A DNA stretch of 17,030 nt from contig JAFUDW010000161.1 in NCBI GenBank assembly GCA_017464225.1, forward strand, positions 1 to 17,030, written 5' to 3'. Source of the stretch: Clostridia bacterium (GTDB taxonomy: Bacteria > Bacillota_A > Clostridia > Christensenellales > Aristaeellaceae). Positions 1 to 6,757 of the stretch are shown here, one piece after another. Made by a program: the position numbers and the translations under genes. The notes under the pieces were generated by a model. The model made no database searches. It was given only the letters and a program-made list of their open reading frames with translations, and was not told where the DNA came from. How positions within the stretch are numbered: the first letter of the stretch is position 1; the number at the start of each line of letters is the position of its first letter.

Positions 1-156
1 GAACATCTGTTCTCAGGTCAGCGTGTCATCCTGAGTGATCATCCCTCTCCACAGGCATACGGCATCCACCAGAGAAAGCAGCTTCCACTGCCAGTTATGC
101 GTCAGAAAGGCTGCGGTTTTTTTTAGGATCTTTTTCAGATCAGGCTTTTTCTTCAA
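1..156 (-). pseudogene. cdaR: CdaR (YbbR-like) N-terminus, interrupted by an in-frame TGA; runs off the window
   Basis: CdaR is the membrane-anchored YbbR-domain regulator that normally follows cdaA and modulates c-di-AMP synthesis. Directly downstream of cdaA on the minus strand, a frame opens at TTG 156-154 behind the ribosome binding site AAGGGGG (172-166, 9-nt spacing), overlapping the cdaA end by 17 nt. It reads a lysine-rich start, then HNWQWKLLSLVDAVCLW, the usual short cytoplasmic stretch plus single membrane helix of this family, then ITQDDTLT and a TGA at 15-13, followed in frame by EQMF. Family members as I recall them carry an arginine where the TGA falls, so one C-to-T change from CGA would explain it. 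The Asp inside the helix (LVDAV) and an Arg just after the Trp also look unlike the family, which fits decay. An in-frame ATG lies at 6-4. Only 52 codons are visible, so assembly error, true pseudogene and a diverged gene remain open. Confidence 0.5.
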
Positions 157-1006
157 GGCGCAGCACCCCCTTCAGCCAGCCGCGCAGGCGATCAAACAGC
201 GAGGCCTGCGGCTGATGATACATGGTGGACAGGATATCGGTGATGGCGGCGGCGTCCAGGTGCCTGACCAGCTTTCCATCCCGGGCCATGCTGATCACGC
301 CCGTTTCCTCGCTTACGATCAGCACGATGGCGTCTGTGGTTTCGGATATGCCGATGGCCGCGCGGTGGCGCGTGCCAAGATCGCGGGATATGGAACTGGA
401 ATCGCTGAGCGTAGTCAGCATGCAGGAGGCCGACATGATGCGGCTGCCGCGAATGATCACAGCGCCGTCATGCAGCGGCGTGTTGGGCTCAAAAATGTTT
501 TCAAGCAGGGGAGCGGAAATATCGCTGTCCAGTTGGGTACCGGTTTCGATGACATCCTTCAGGCCCGTACGCTGCTCAAATACCACAAGCGCGCCAACAC
601 GCCTGCGGGAAAGGTTCAGCAGGCACTGGGTGATCTCATTGACAATGCGTGTATTCTCTTCATTGTTGCTCAAAGAGCTGCGGTCCAGCGTAGCGCCGCG
701 GCCCAGCTGCTCCAGGATATGCCTGAGCTCCGGCTGAAACAGGATCACCAGCACGATCACGCCGTTATTCAGGATTAGGTTCAATACCCATGTCAACGCG
801 GTGAGACCCAGCAGTCCGGAAAGCAGGCAGGCAACGATCAGCATGACAAAACCCTTCATCACGTCGCTGGCCCGCGTTTCACGCGTTAGCATGATCAGCT
901 GATAGATCAGCACGGCGACGATCAGAATGTCCAGAATATCGTTCAGCTGCGGCCTGTTGAAAATGTTCCAGAAGAACATGCGCAGCTGGTTCAGAAAGTT
1001 GGTCAA
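140..1006 (-). CDS. cdaA: Diadenylate cyclase CdaA (c-di-AMP synthase)
   Basis: A membrane enzyme that condenses two ATP into cyclic di-AMP, the second messenger for potassium/osmolyte and cell-wall homeostasis in Gram-positive bacteria. The N-terminal ~90 residues hold three hydrophobic helices (around ILDILIVAVLIYQLIML, GFVMLIVACLLSGLLG and TWVLNLILNNGVIVLVILF), followed by a DisA_N cyclase domain. Its catalytic signatures are PLHDGAV (DGA at about 180-182) and GTRHRAA (RHR at about 213-215), both intact. I prefer the TTG at 1006-1004 as start (288 aa): it has the ribosome binding site AAGGTG (1020-1015) at 8-nt spacing and the usual TNFL-type N-terminus. The upstream ATG at 1030 (296 aa) has no such site and would begin only about 5 nt after the expected transcription start. 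cdaR follows with a 17-nt overlap, the conserved cdaA-cdaR order. Identity is firm; only the start is open. Confidence 0.96.
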   Translation of the reverse strand: MTNFLNQLRMFFWNIFNRPQLNDILDILIVAVLIYQLIMLTRETRASDVMKGFVMLIVACLLSGLLGLTALTWVLNLILNNGVIVLVILFQPELRHILEQLGRGATLDRSSLSNNEENTRIVNEITQCLLNLSRRRVGALVVFEQRTGLKDVIETGTQLDSDISAPLLENIFEPNTPLHDGAVIIRGSRIMSASCMLTTLSDSSSISRDLGTRHRAAIGISETTDAIVLIVSEETGVISMARDGKLVRHLDAAAITDILSTMYHQPQASLFDRLRGWLKGVLRLEEKA

Positions 1007-1041
1007 GGCCCGTTCACCTTCGCTTTCCATGGCTTATAACG

Positions 1042-1070
1042 ATTATATCAAATTATCGCAGTTTTGTTAA
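1042..1070 (-). promoter_or_regulatory. Sigma-A promoter of cdaA
   Basis: On the minus strand a -35 box TTAACA (1070-1065) and a perfect -10 box TATAAT (1047-1042) are separated by 17 nt. Transcription should begin near 1036-1035, which leaves a ~29-nt leader to the TTG start at 1006 and contains its ribosome binding site. Confidence 0.75.
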
Positions 1071-1134
1071 GAGGCCCAGACGGCGGTTTTGAAAAATATC
1101 TGTGTAAAATATTGTAGCTTTGCATATGGCGCTG

Positions 1135-1143
1135 TGCTATAAT
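1135..1143 (+). promoter_or_regulatory. Extended -10 promoter of the radC-like gene
   Basis: TGCTATAAT is an extended -10 (TGn plus consensus TATAAT), 22 nt before the ATG at 1166. No good -35 box stands at the expected distance (TAGCTT at 1115-1120 is poor), as is usual for extended -10 promoters. It is divergent from the cdaA promoter within a 135-159 nt intergenic space. Confidence 0.55.
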
Positions 1144-1165
1144 GATTCGGAAAGGGGTGCGGTGA

Positions 1166-1978
1166 ATGGATCACGAAGGACATAGGGAAAGACTGCGGCA
1201 GCGTTTTCGGCGGGCGGGAATGGAGGCTTTTGCCCAGCATGAAATGCTGGAGCTGCTGCTTACCTACGCCATTCCCCGTCGCGATGTCAAGCCGATCGCT
1301 TACGCGCTGATGGACCGTTTCGGTTCATTGCACGCCGTGCTGCAGGCGTCGGTGGAGGAACTGATGCAGATTAATGGCATTGGGGAGTCGGCGGCTGTGC
1401 TGATCGCCATGATGTCGCCGCTTTTCCGAGCGTATCGAAAAAGCATCGTGCAGGACGTGCCTGAAATCAAAAACGGATATCAGGCGGTCAGCTATTGCGA
1501 ATCGCTGTTTGACGGTGAGCGTTATGAAAAGTTTTATGTGATCGCTCTGGACGCGCGCATGCGCAGGATCAATACCATTCTCATTTCAACGGGAGATGTG
1601 ACCGAGGTGCGCGTGTATGCCCGGCATATCGTCAGCGCGCTGACCCAGTGCAGCGCCATGGGCGCAGTGATCACCCATAACCATCCCGGCGGCACCGCCA
1701 TGCCCTCCGCGGAGGATATCATGATGACCAACGCCATCGCCCAATTGCTGGATGGGTTGGGGATCAGGCTCTATGATCATATTATCGTATCGCCTGAGGA
1801 GAGCTTCAGCTTCCACCGCGGAGGCCTGATCGGCGCGGACGACGGCAGGGTCACCCAGGCGGCGCAGCAGTTTGAAAAAGTGCTTCCTGCCGTGCGCGAT
1901 GAAATCTACGCTTCGGGCAGAATGGAAAAGGGAGAATGCAGGCAATGCGGATCGATCGAAGAAGGAAAATTTTTCTGA
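1166..1978 (+). CDS. radC: RadC family JAB/MPN-domain protein
   Basis: Historically named for DNA repair, but the biochemical role of this widespread family is not settled. The 270-aa protein starts with the GHRERLRQRF stretch typical of clostridial members. It has a helix-hairpin-helix-like segment (about residues 61-83, LMQINGIGESAAVLIAMM), which suggests nucleic-acid contact. The C-terminal JAB/JAMM metalloprotease-like domain matches HxHPx6Sx2D exactly at H171, H173, P174, S181 and D184, so the zinc ligands are complete. The C-terminal end adds a short ECRQCG stretch after the domain. The ATG at 1166 has AAAGGGG upstream (about 1151-1157). The stop overlaps the start of the next gene by 34 nt, so the two are likely translationally coupled. 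Confidence 0.93.
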   Translation: MDHEGHRERLRQRFRRAGMEAFAQHEMLELLLTYAIPRRDVKPIAYALMDRFGSLHAVLQASVEELMQINGIGESAAVLIAMMSPLFRAYRKSIVQDVPEIKNGYQAVSYCESLFDGERYEKFYVIALDARMRRINTILISTGDVTEVRVYARHIVSALTQCSAMGAVITHNHPGGTAMPSAEDIMMTNAIAQLLDGLGIRLYDHIIVSPEESFSFHRGGLIGADDGRVTQAAQQFEKVLPAVRDEIYASGRMEKGECRQCGSIEEGKFF

Positions 1979-2562
1979 TGCTGCGGTTGATTTTGGCCGC
2001 TGCTGCCGTTTGCCTTTTTATTTGGATCGGTCTTGTGATTTTCGTGACGATCAAGGAAAAAACAGTTCCCGAAGCCGATCCTTCCGCTACTCAAGCGATT
2101 GTCGTATTGGGAGCGCAGGTCCGGCAGGACGGTTCGCTGTCCGTTCAGCTGCAATGGCGGCTGGATAAGGCGCTTGCGCTTTATGCGGAGGCGCCTCAGC
2201 CCATCGTTGTCTGCGGAGCGCAGGGAACTAACGAGCCTGTGACCGAAGCAGCCGCCATGCGCGATTACCTGATCGCCCGGGGAGTGCCCCAAAGCGATAT
2301 CATTATGGAAGACGCTTCCTTTAATACCCGTCAAAACCTGAACAACGCAAAAAAGCTGCTTGGGGATGAGAAAAGGCGGGTATTGATCGTTACCAGTGAT
2401 TATCATCTTCCCCGCGCGCTGGCGCTGGCGAAGGATCTGGGGCTTGAAGCCTGTGGCGTGGGAAGCCCCATCAAGCTGATATACTGGCCCAAGAACCATT
2501 TCAGGGAAGCGCTGGCCTGGGTCAAGTATTGGCTGCAAAAGGCGGGCGTGCTGAGCGTTTGA
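1945..2562 (+). CDS. YdcF-like DUF218 membrane-anchored protein
   Basis: Member of the DUF218/ElyC/SanA/YdcF superfamily, single-pass membrane proteins with a Rossmann-like extracytoplasmic domain linked in other bacteria to envelope or vancomycin-sensitivity phenotypes; substrate unknown. A basic N-terminus (MRIDRRRK) is followed by one hydrophobic helix of about 24 residues. The core then shows AIVVLGAQV, WRLDKALALY, IVVCGAQG, the acidic EDASFNTRQNL segment, and VTSDYHLPRAL, the family hallmarks in order. I chose ATG 1945 (205 aa) over ATG 1936 because GGGAG at 1930-1934 sits 10 nt before the former and only 1 nt before the latter. It overlaps the upstream radC-like gene and ends flush against the opposing gntR stop. 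Confidence 0.88.
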   Translation: MRIDRRRKIFLMLRLILAAAAVCLFIWIGLVIFVTIKEKTVPEADPSATQAIVVLGAQVRQDGSLSVQLQWRLDKALALYAEAPQPIVVCGAQGTNEPVTEAAAMRDYLIARGVPQSDIIMEDASFNTRQNLNNAKKLLGDEKRRVLIVTSDYHLPRALALAKDLGLEACGVGSPIKLIYWPKNHFREALAWVKYWLQKAGVLSV

Positions 2563-2925
2563 TCAGACTTCCTGATCGTCTTCCTTCAGGATCCAACGGG
2601 CGGCCTCGCGCCGGGAAATGCCCAGCGTTTCCATCACGTCCAAAAATTGGCATACGGCTTCGCCTGCGATCTCCTCACGAAGGGAGAAAATCATCTGCTC
2701 GTCCTCTGTGATAAAGGTCCCTGTGCCGCGGCGCGTCTGGCACAGGCCCTTTTTTTCAAGCTCCTGGTAGACCCGCGCCGCGGTGTTTGGGTTTACGTCA
2801 AACTGTTTTGCAAGCTCCCGGCTGCCCGGCAGCTTTTCACCCGGCTTTCGCTGTCCGGTGGCGATCTCGGTTTCCAGGGCGTTCATGAGCTGCATCCAGA
2901 TCGGGATATCTGCTTTAAAGCGCAT
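2563..2925 (-). CDS. GntR family transcriptional regulator, YtrA-type
   Basis: A small 120-aa DNA-binding regulator. Residues ~1-75 form the winged helix-turn-helix: IPIWMQLMNALETEIATGQ, then KLPGSRELAKQFDVNPNTAA, VYQELEKKGL and the wing RRGTGTFI. The C-terminal ~45 residues are a short helical tail with no FCD or UTRA ligand domain, as in the YtrA subfamily. The start is the ATG at 2925-2923, because AGGAGG-like CGGAGGAA (2938-2931) precedes it at ~7-nt spacing; a longer frame to 2967 would run through the promoter and operator. YtrA-type regulators normally sit at the head of an ABC-transporter operon. Here nothing follows on the same strand, so it is an orphan in this window. Self-regulation is likely from the operator over its own -10 box. 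Confidence 0.92.
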   Translation of the reverse strand: MRFKADIPIWMQLMNALETEIATGQRKPGEKLPGSRELAKQFDVNPNTAARVYQELEKKGLCQTRRGTGTFITEDEQMIFSLREEIAGEAVCQFLDVMETLGISRREAARWILKEDDQEV

Positions 2926-2945
2926 GGCTGTTCCTCCGTGTGGAC

Positions 2946-2987
2946 GTGTACTATTAATGTAATACACTAATACACCGAAAAAGTCAA
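2946..2987 (-). promoter_or_regulatory. gntR promoter with overlapping operator-like inverted repeat and extra half-site
   Basis: The minus-strand promoter is TTGACT (2987-2982), a 17-nt spacer and TATTAC (2964-2959). On the plus strand GTGTACTA (2946-2953) and TAATACAC (2960-2967) form an inverted repeat (7 of 8 positions) around a 6-nt spacer. A second exact TAATACAC follows directly at 2968-2975. GTGTA...TACAC dyads are the operator style of YtrA-type GntR proteins. The dyad covers the -10 box, so occupancy would block transcription. Confidence 0.72.
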
Positions 2988-3049
2988 TGGAATAGCCGGA
3001 TTTTCAAAAAAGAATTTTTAAAAATTGCAGGTTTTATGTGAAAATGGTG

Positions 3050-3078
3050 TTGACAAACAGCCGGGAGGGCCGTATAAT
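3050..3078 (+). promoter_or_regulatory. Consensus sigma-A promoter of the DUF177-rpmF-valS region
   Basis: TTGACA (3050-3055), a 17-nt spacer and TATAAT (3073-3078) match the consensus at all twelve positions. An A/T-rich block with the palindrome AATTTTTAAAAATT (3013-3026) lies upstream, in the place of an UP element. Transcription should start near 3085, about 23 nt before the TTG start of DUF177. Confidence 0.85.
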
Positions 3079-3107
3079 ATTGCCTGTTCGTGATAGGAGG
3101 GATGAGC

Positions 3108-3617
3108 TTGCTGCTGGATGTGTCTCGCGCGCTGCGCAACCCCGGAGAGGCGATCCCCTTTACGCATCATGAGCAGATCGCGCCGCAGGATATCAACGGT
3201 GAAACGGTGACGTTTGATGATCCTGTTGAGCTGGAGGGTACATATACCATGTCCGGCAGCGATCTTACGCTGGAGGGCGTACTGACAGCCACGGCCCACT
3301 CCCGCTGCTGCAACTGCCTGTCTCCGGCGCAGGTCAGCCTGTCGGTGCCCTTCCGGGAGATTTTTACCAGGCTGGATCGTTTCCAGGAGGAAAAGGAGGA
3401 CGATCCCGACCGCTGGGTGTTTTCCGGCTCAAAGGCCGAGCTATCTCACCTGGCGCTCACCCTGGCGCTGCTGGAATTGCCCATCCGGATCCTTTGCAGG
3501 CCCGATTGCGAAGGATATAAACAGATGGCGCCCCAGTACACCGTTCCGCAGAAAAGCAATCCCTTTTCTGTACTTGAGAATCTGCTAAAAAACGATCAGA
3601 ATGATCAGGAGGTATAA
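3108..3617 (+). CDS. YceD/DUF177 family protein (rRNA-linked), upstream of rpmF
   Basis: DUF177 proteins are encoded next to rpmF across bacteria and are linked to 23S rRNA accumulation; the exact mechanism is not known. I take TTG 3108 as the start (169 aa): AGGAGG (3095-3100) is 7 nt upstream, and the resulting MLLDVSRALRNPGE is the family-type N-terminus. The ATG at 3102 is only 1 nt from that site, and GTG 3090 lies ahead of it. Visible hallmarks are SRCCNCL in the middle, the acidic FQEEKEDDPDRW segment, LALLELPIRILC, and a degenerate form of the C-terminal Cys motif (LCRPDCEGY, without the later pair of cysteines seen in many relatives). It lies 2 nt before rpmF, whose ribosome binding site is inside the last codons here. 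Confidence 0.9.
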   Translation: MLLDVSRALRNPGEAIPFTHHEQIAPQDINGETVTFDDPVELEGTYTMSGSDLTLEGVLTATAHSRCCNCLSPAQVSLSVPFREIFTRLDRFQEEKEDDPDRWVFSGSKAELSHLALTLALLELPIRILCRPDCEGYKQMAPQYTVPQKSNPFSVLENLLKNDQNDQEV

Positions 3618-3619
3618 TT

Positions 3620-3805
3620 ATGGCTCTGCCCAAAGGAAAAATTTCCAAAGCTCGTAAACGCAGCCGTCGCGCCAACTGGAAGCTGTCTCTGCCCGCCATC
3701 GTCACTTGCCCCCAGTGCCATCAGAAGATGCTGGCCCATCGCGTCTGCAAGAACTGCGGCTATTACAATGGCGTTCAGGTCATCGTAAAGGACGAGGAAA
3801 AGTAA
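3620..3805 (+). CDS. rpmF: Ribosomal protein bL32
   Basis: Structural protein of the 50S subunit. The 61 residues begin MALPKGKISKARKRSRRA, the conserved basic N-terminus, followed by NWKL. It keeps two CxxC pairs (CPQC and CKNC), so it is the zinc-binding form rather than the Cys-free paralogue made under zinc limitation. The AGGAGG ribosome binding site (3607-3612) is 7 nt before the ATG and lies in the last codons of DUF177; the two genes are separated by 2 nt and almost certainly share one mRNA. No clear terminator separates it from the T-box leader downstream. Confidence 0.97.
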   Translation: MALPKGKISKARKRSRRANWKLSLPAIVTCPQCHQKMLAHRVCKNCGYYNGVQVIVKDEEK

Positions 3806-3852
3806 GCTGAATATCGGCTTTCCCTGTGAAAAAGAGGAGTAGGGCGCATATA

Positions 3853-4052
3853 CCATCAGAGAGGGCGGCGCTTTGGCTGGAATGCCGCCTTGGTTAAACG
3901 TCTGAAGGTCGCTTTGGAGGGAGACGGATGAAAAACAGTAGTCCGTCCGTTTGGCGAACGTTACAGCGCTCAAGAGGCGGCAAAGCATTTTGTCGCGAAG
4001 CAAGGTGGTACAACGGGTCGCTCCGTCCATGCAATGGACAGGGCGGCTTTTT
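3853..4052 (+). promoter_or_regulatory. T-box leader (valine-specific) of valS
   Basis: A tRNA-sensing leader that lets transcription continue into valS when uncharged tRNA-Val is abundant. Stem I is closed by CCATC (3853-3857) with GGATG (3926-3930) and opens with the usual AGAGAGGG. The specifier codon GTC (3908-3910) sits in GAAGGTCGCTTTGGAG, the standard context, and reads valine. The T-box proper, AAGCAAGGTGGTACAACGG (about 3998-4016), carries the TGGT bulge, whose last base fits an A at the tRNA discriminator position, as in tRNA-Val. The terminator follows. The downstream gene being valS supports the specificity independently. Confidence 0.93.
4017..4052 (+). terminator. Rho-independent terminator of the valS T-box
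   Basis: Arms GTCGCTC (4017-4023) and GGGCGGC (4041-4047) pair with two G-U wobbles, and inside them GTCCAT (4025-4030) pairs perfectly with ATGGAC (4034-4039). TTTTT (4048-4052) follows. The 5' arm overlaps the 3' side of the T-box antiterminator, so the two structures exclude each other. Confidence 0.88.
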
Positions 4053-4084
4053 CTATCAGGATCAAAAGGAGGGTGAAGCGCAAC

Positions 4085-6757
4085 ATGAGTGAATTCAATA
4101 TGGAAAAACAATACAATCCCCAGGCTATCGAAGCCGATACCTATCGAAAATGGGAGGAGAGCGGCGCGTTTAAAGCCCATCGTGTGGAAGGCAAAAAGCC
4201 TTTCACCATCGTGATGCCGCCGCCCAATATCACCGGGCAACTGCATATGGGGCATGCTATGGACTGCACGCTGCAGGACGCGCTGACCCGCTATCATCGC
4301 ATGAAGGGCGATCCAACCCTGTGGCTTCCCGGCACCGACCACGCTTCCATCGCCACCGAGGTCAAGGTTGTGGAGAAGCTTGCCAAGGAAGGGATCAAAA
4401 AAACCGATATCGGCCGCGAAGAGTTTTTGAAGCATGCCTGGGCGTGGAAGGCGGAGTATGGCGGACGCATCAGCCGTCAGCTGCGCCGTATGGGCTCCAG
4501 CTGCGATTGGAGCCGCGAACGCTTTACCATGGATGAGGGCTGCTCCAAGGCCGTGCGTGAAGTGTTTGTGCGTTTATATGAAAAAGGGATCATCTATCGC
4601 GGAAACCGTCTGGTAAACTGGTGTCCCTGCTGCAATACGTCGCTTTCCGACGCGGAGGTGGAGTACGAGGAAAAAGAAGGCAATTTCTGGCATCTGCTCT
4701 ATCCCGTGAAGGAGACGGGGGAAATGCTGGAGCTTGCCACCACGCGTCCTGAAACCATGCTGGGCGATACCGCCGTGGCCATCAACGCCGCCGATCCGCG
4801 TTATGCCCATCTGCATGGCTGCCATGTGATATTGCCCCTGATCAACAAGGAAATCCCCATTGTCTGTGACGATCACGCCGATATGGAAAAGGGGACCGGC
4901 GTGGTAAAGATCACCCCGGCCCACGATCCCAATGACTTTGAAGTGGGTCAGCGCCATCAGTTGCCTCAGGTGCGCGTGTTCACATTTGACGGTCATATGA
5001 CCGGAAAGGCCGAAGCTGAGAACGAAGAAAACGTGCTCGACTGCGGCAAATACGCCGGCATGACCACGCTGGAGGCGCGCAAGGCCATCGTGGAGGATCT
5101 GACCGCTCTGGGGTTGCTCAAATCCATTGAGCCCCTCAAGCACGAGGTGGGTACCTGTTATCGCTGCCATACCGTAGTGGAACCCATGCTGAGCAAACAG
5201 TGGTTTGTGAAAATGGAGCCCCTGGCCAAGCCCGCTATCGAAGCCGTGCGCAATGGAGAAACCAAATTTGTGCCCGATCGATTCAGCAAGATTTATTACA
5301 ACTGGATGGAAAACATCCGCGATTGGTGCATCAGCCGCCATCTGTGGTGGGGCCATCGCATCCCGGCCTGGTACTGCGAAGACTGCGGTGAAACCATCGT
5401 TTCTCGGGAGGATCCCACGGTATGTCCCAAGTGCGGCGGAAAGCATCTGACCCAGGACGAGGATGTGCTGGATACCTGGTTCTCTTCCGCGCTGTGGCCT
5501 TTCTCCACGTTGGGTTGGCCTGAACAGACTGAGGACCTGAAATACTTCTATCCCACCAGCACGCTGGTAACGGGCTATGATATCATCTTTTTCTGGGTGG
5601 CCCGCATGATTTTCAGCGGCATCGAGAATATGGGAAAAGCACCCTTTGATACCGTGCTGATCCATGGTCTGGTGCGTGACGAGCTGGGCAGAAAGATGAG
5701 CAAATCTCTTGGCAACGGCATCGACCCGCTGGAAGTCATCGATCAGTATGGCGCAGATGCCCTGCGCTTCTCGCTGTGCATGGGCATCAGCCCGGGCAAT
5801 GATACCCGCTACTCCACCGGCAAGCTGGAGTCGGCCCGCAACTTTGCAAATAAAGTTTGGAACGCCAGCCGATTCGTGCTGATGAATCTGGAAGGCAGGG
5901 AAACGCTGGAGGGCAAACAGCTGGAGTTGGCCGACCAGTGGATCCTGACCCGGTATCATGAATGCGCCGCCGATGTGACCCGCCATTTTGAGGATTGCGA
6001 ATTTGGCATGGCGGCCCAAAAGATCTATGATTTTGCCTGGAGCGAGTTCTGCGACTGGTATATCGAACTGGCCAAGGGCGGACTGCTGGGTGAGGACGCC
6101 TCCCGCAAGGCCGCCGTGCGCGCCGTGCTCACTGAGGTGCTCAGCGGTTTACTGCGGCTGCTGCATCCCTTCATGCCTTTCCTGACTGAAACTGTGTACA
6201 AATTCCTGCCCGGCTGTGAAGAAGCCAGCTGCATGCTTTCCGCGTGGCCGGCAGCCGATGAAATTCCTTCCTTCTCCGCGGAAGAAGCCCGTATGGAAGG
6301 CATTATGGAAATCATACGCGCCGTGCGCAACCTGCGCGCTGAAATGAATGTGCAGGCAGGCCATAAGGCGCGGCTGATGATCCGTCCCTCCGAGGGCTGG
6401 CGTGAAGCGATCCAGGGCGCGGAGGTGTTCTTCAAGCGCATGGCAAGCGCTTCAGAACTGGATCTGCTGGATCCGGATCGGATCATTGAAGAAAAGACTG
6501 TAGGCGCGGTGACCAACGCCGGCGAGATCCTGATACCCTTGGGCGACCTGGTGGATATCGAAAAGGAAATCGCCCGACTGAATAAGGAACGGGACAGCCT
6601 GAATAAGGAGATAGCCAGGGCCGAAGGAAAATTGAGCAATCCCGGCTTTGTGAGCAAAGCGCCTGAAACGCTGGTAAATCAGGAGCGCGAGAAGCTGGAA
6701 GCCAACCGCAAGATGCTGTCAGCGCTTGAAACGCGCATTGAGGATCTGAAAAAATAA
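4085..6757 (+). CDS. valS: Valine--tRNA ligase
   Basis: Charges tRNA-Val with valine using ATP in the cytoplasm. The 890-aa class Ia synthetase has the HIGH signature as HMGH (54-57, within PPNITGQLHMGH) and KMSKS (537-541). Between them are the editing domain (TTRPETMLGDTAVAIN to GTGVVKITPAHDPND) and a zinc-ribbon-like segment with CEDC and CPKC (about 430-455). The anticodon-binding domain follows, then a Lys/Glu-rich C-terminal coiled coil (about 820-890) typical of ValRS. The ATG at 4085 gives MSEFNMEKQYNP and has AAGGAGGG (4066-4073) upstream, a slightly long spacing; a longer frame from 4034 would start inside the T-box terminator. Expression is controlled by the valine T-box in front. 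The stop overlaps the rsmH start in TAATG. Confidence 0.98.
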   Translation: MSEFNMEKQYNPQAIEADTYRKWEESGAFKAHRVEGKKPFTIVMPPPNITGQLHMGHAMDCTLQDALTRYHRMKGDPTLWLPGTDHASIATEVKVVEKLAKEGIKKTDIGREEFLKHAWAWKAEYGGRISRQLRRMGSSCDWSRERFTMDEGCSKAVREVFVRLYEKGIIYRGNRLVNWCPCCNTSLSDAEVEYEEKEGNFWHLLYPVKETGEMLELATTRPETMLGDTAVAINAADPRYAHLHGCHVILPLINKEIPIVCDDHADMEKGTGVVKITPAHDPNDFEVGQRHQLPQVRVFTFDGHMTGKAEAENEENVLDCGKYAGMTTLEARKAIVEDLTALGLLKSIEPLKHEVGTCYRCHTVVEPMLSKQWFVKMEPLAKPAIEAVRNGETKFVPDRFSKIYYNWMENIRDWCISRHLWWGHRIPAWYCEDCGETIVSREDPTVCPKCGGKHLTQDEDVLDTWFSSALWPFSTLGWPEQTEDLKYFYPTSTLVTGYDIIFFWVARMIFSGIENMGKAPFDTVLIHGLVRDELGRKMSKSLGNGIDPLEVIDQYGADALRFSLCMGISPGNDTRYSTGKLESARNFANKVWNASRFVLMNLEGRETLEGKQLELADQWILTRYHECAADVTRHFEDCEFGMAAQKIYDFAWSEFCDWYIELAKGGLLGEDASRKAAVRAVLTEVLSGLLRLLHPFMPFLTETVYKFLPGCEEASCMLSAWPAADEIPSFSAEEARMEGIMEIIRAVRNLRAEMNVQAGHKARLMIRPSEGWREAIQGAEVFFKRMASASELDLLDPDRIIEEKTVGAVTNAGEILIPLGDLVDIEKEIARLNKERDSLNKEIARAEGKLSNPGFVSKAPETLVNQEREKLEANRKMLSALETRIEDLKK

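Noticed and set aside
35..778. A 247-codon plus-strand frame opposite cdaA
   Set aside because: cdaA has intact catalytic DGA and RHR motifs on the other strand; this frame has no matching features.
4574..6019. A 481-codon open frame on the minus strand across valS
   Set aside because: It lies wholly inside the certain valS coding region, has no ribosome binding site or recognisable domain, and reads as the low-complexity His/Gly/Ala-rich shadow common opposite GC-biased genes.
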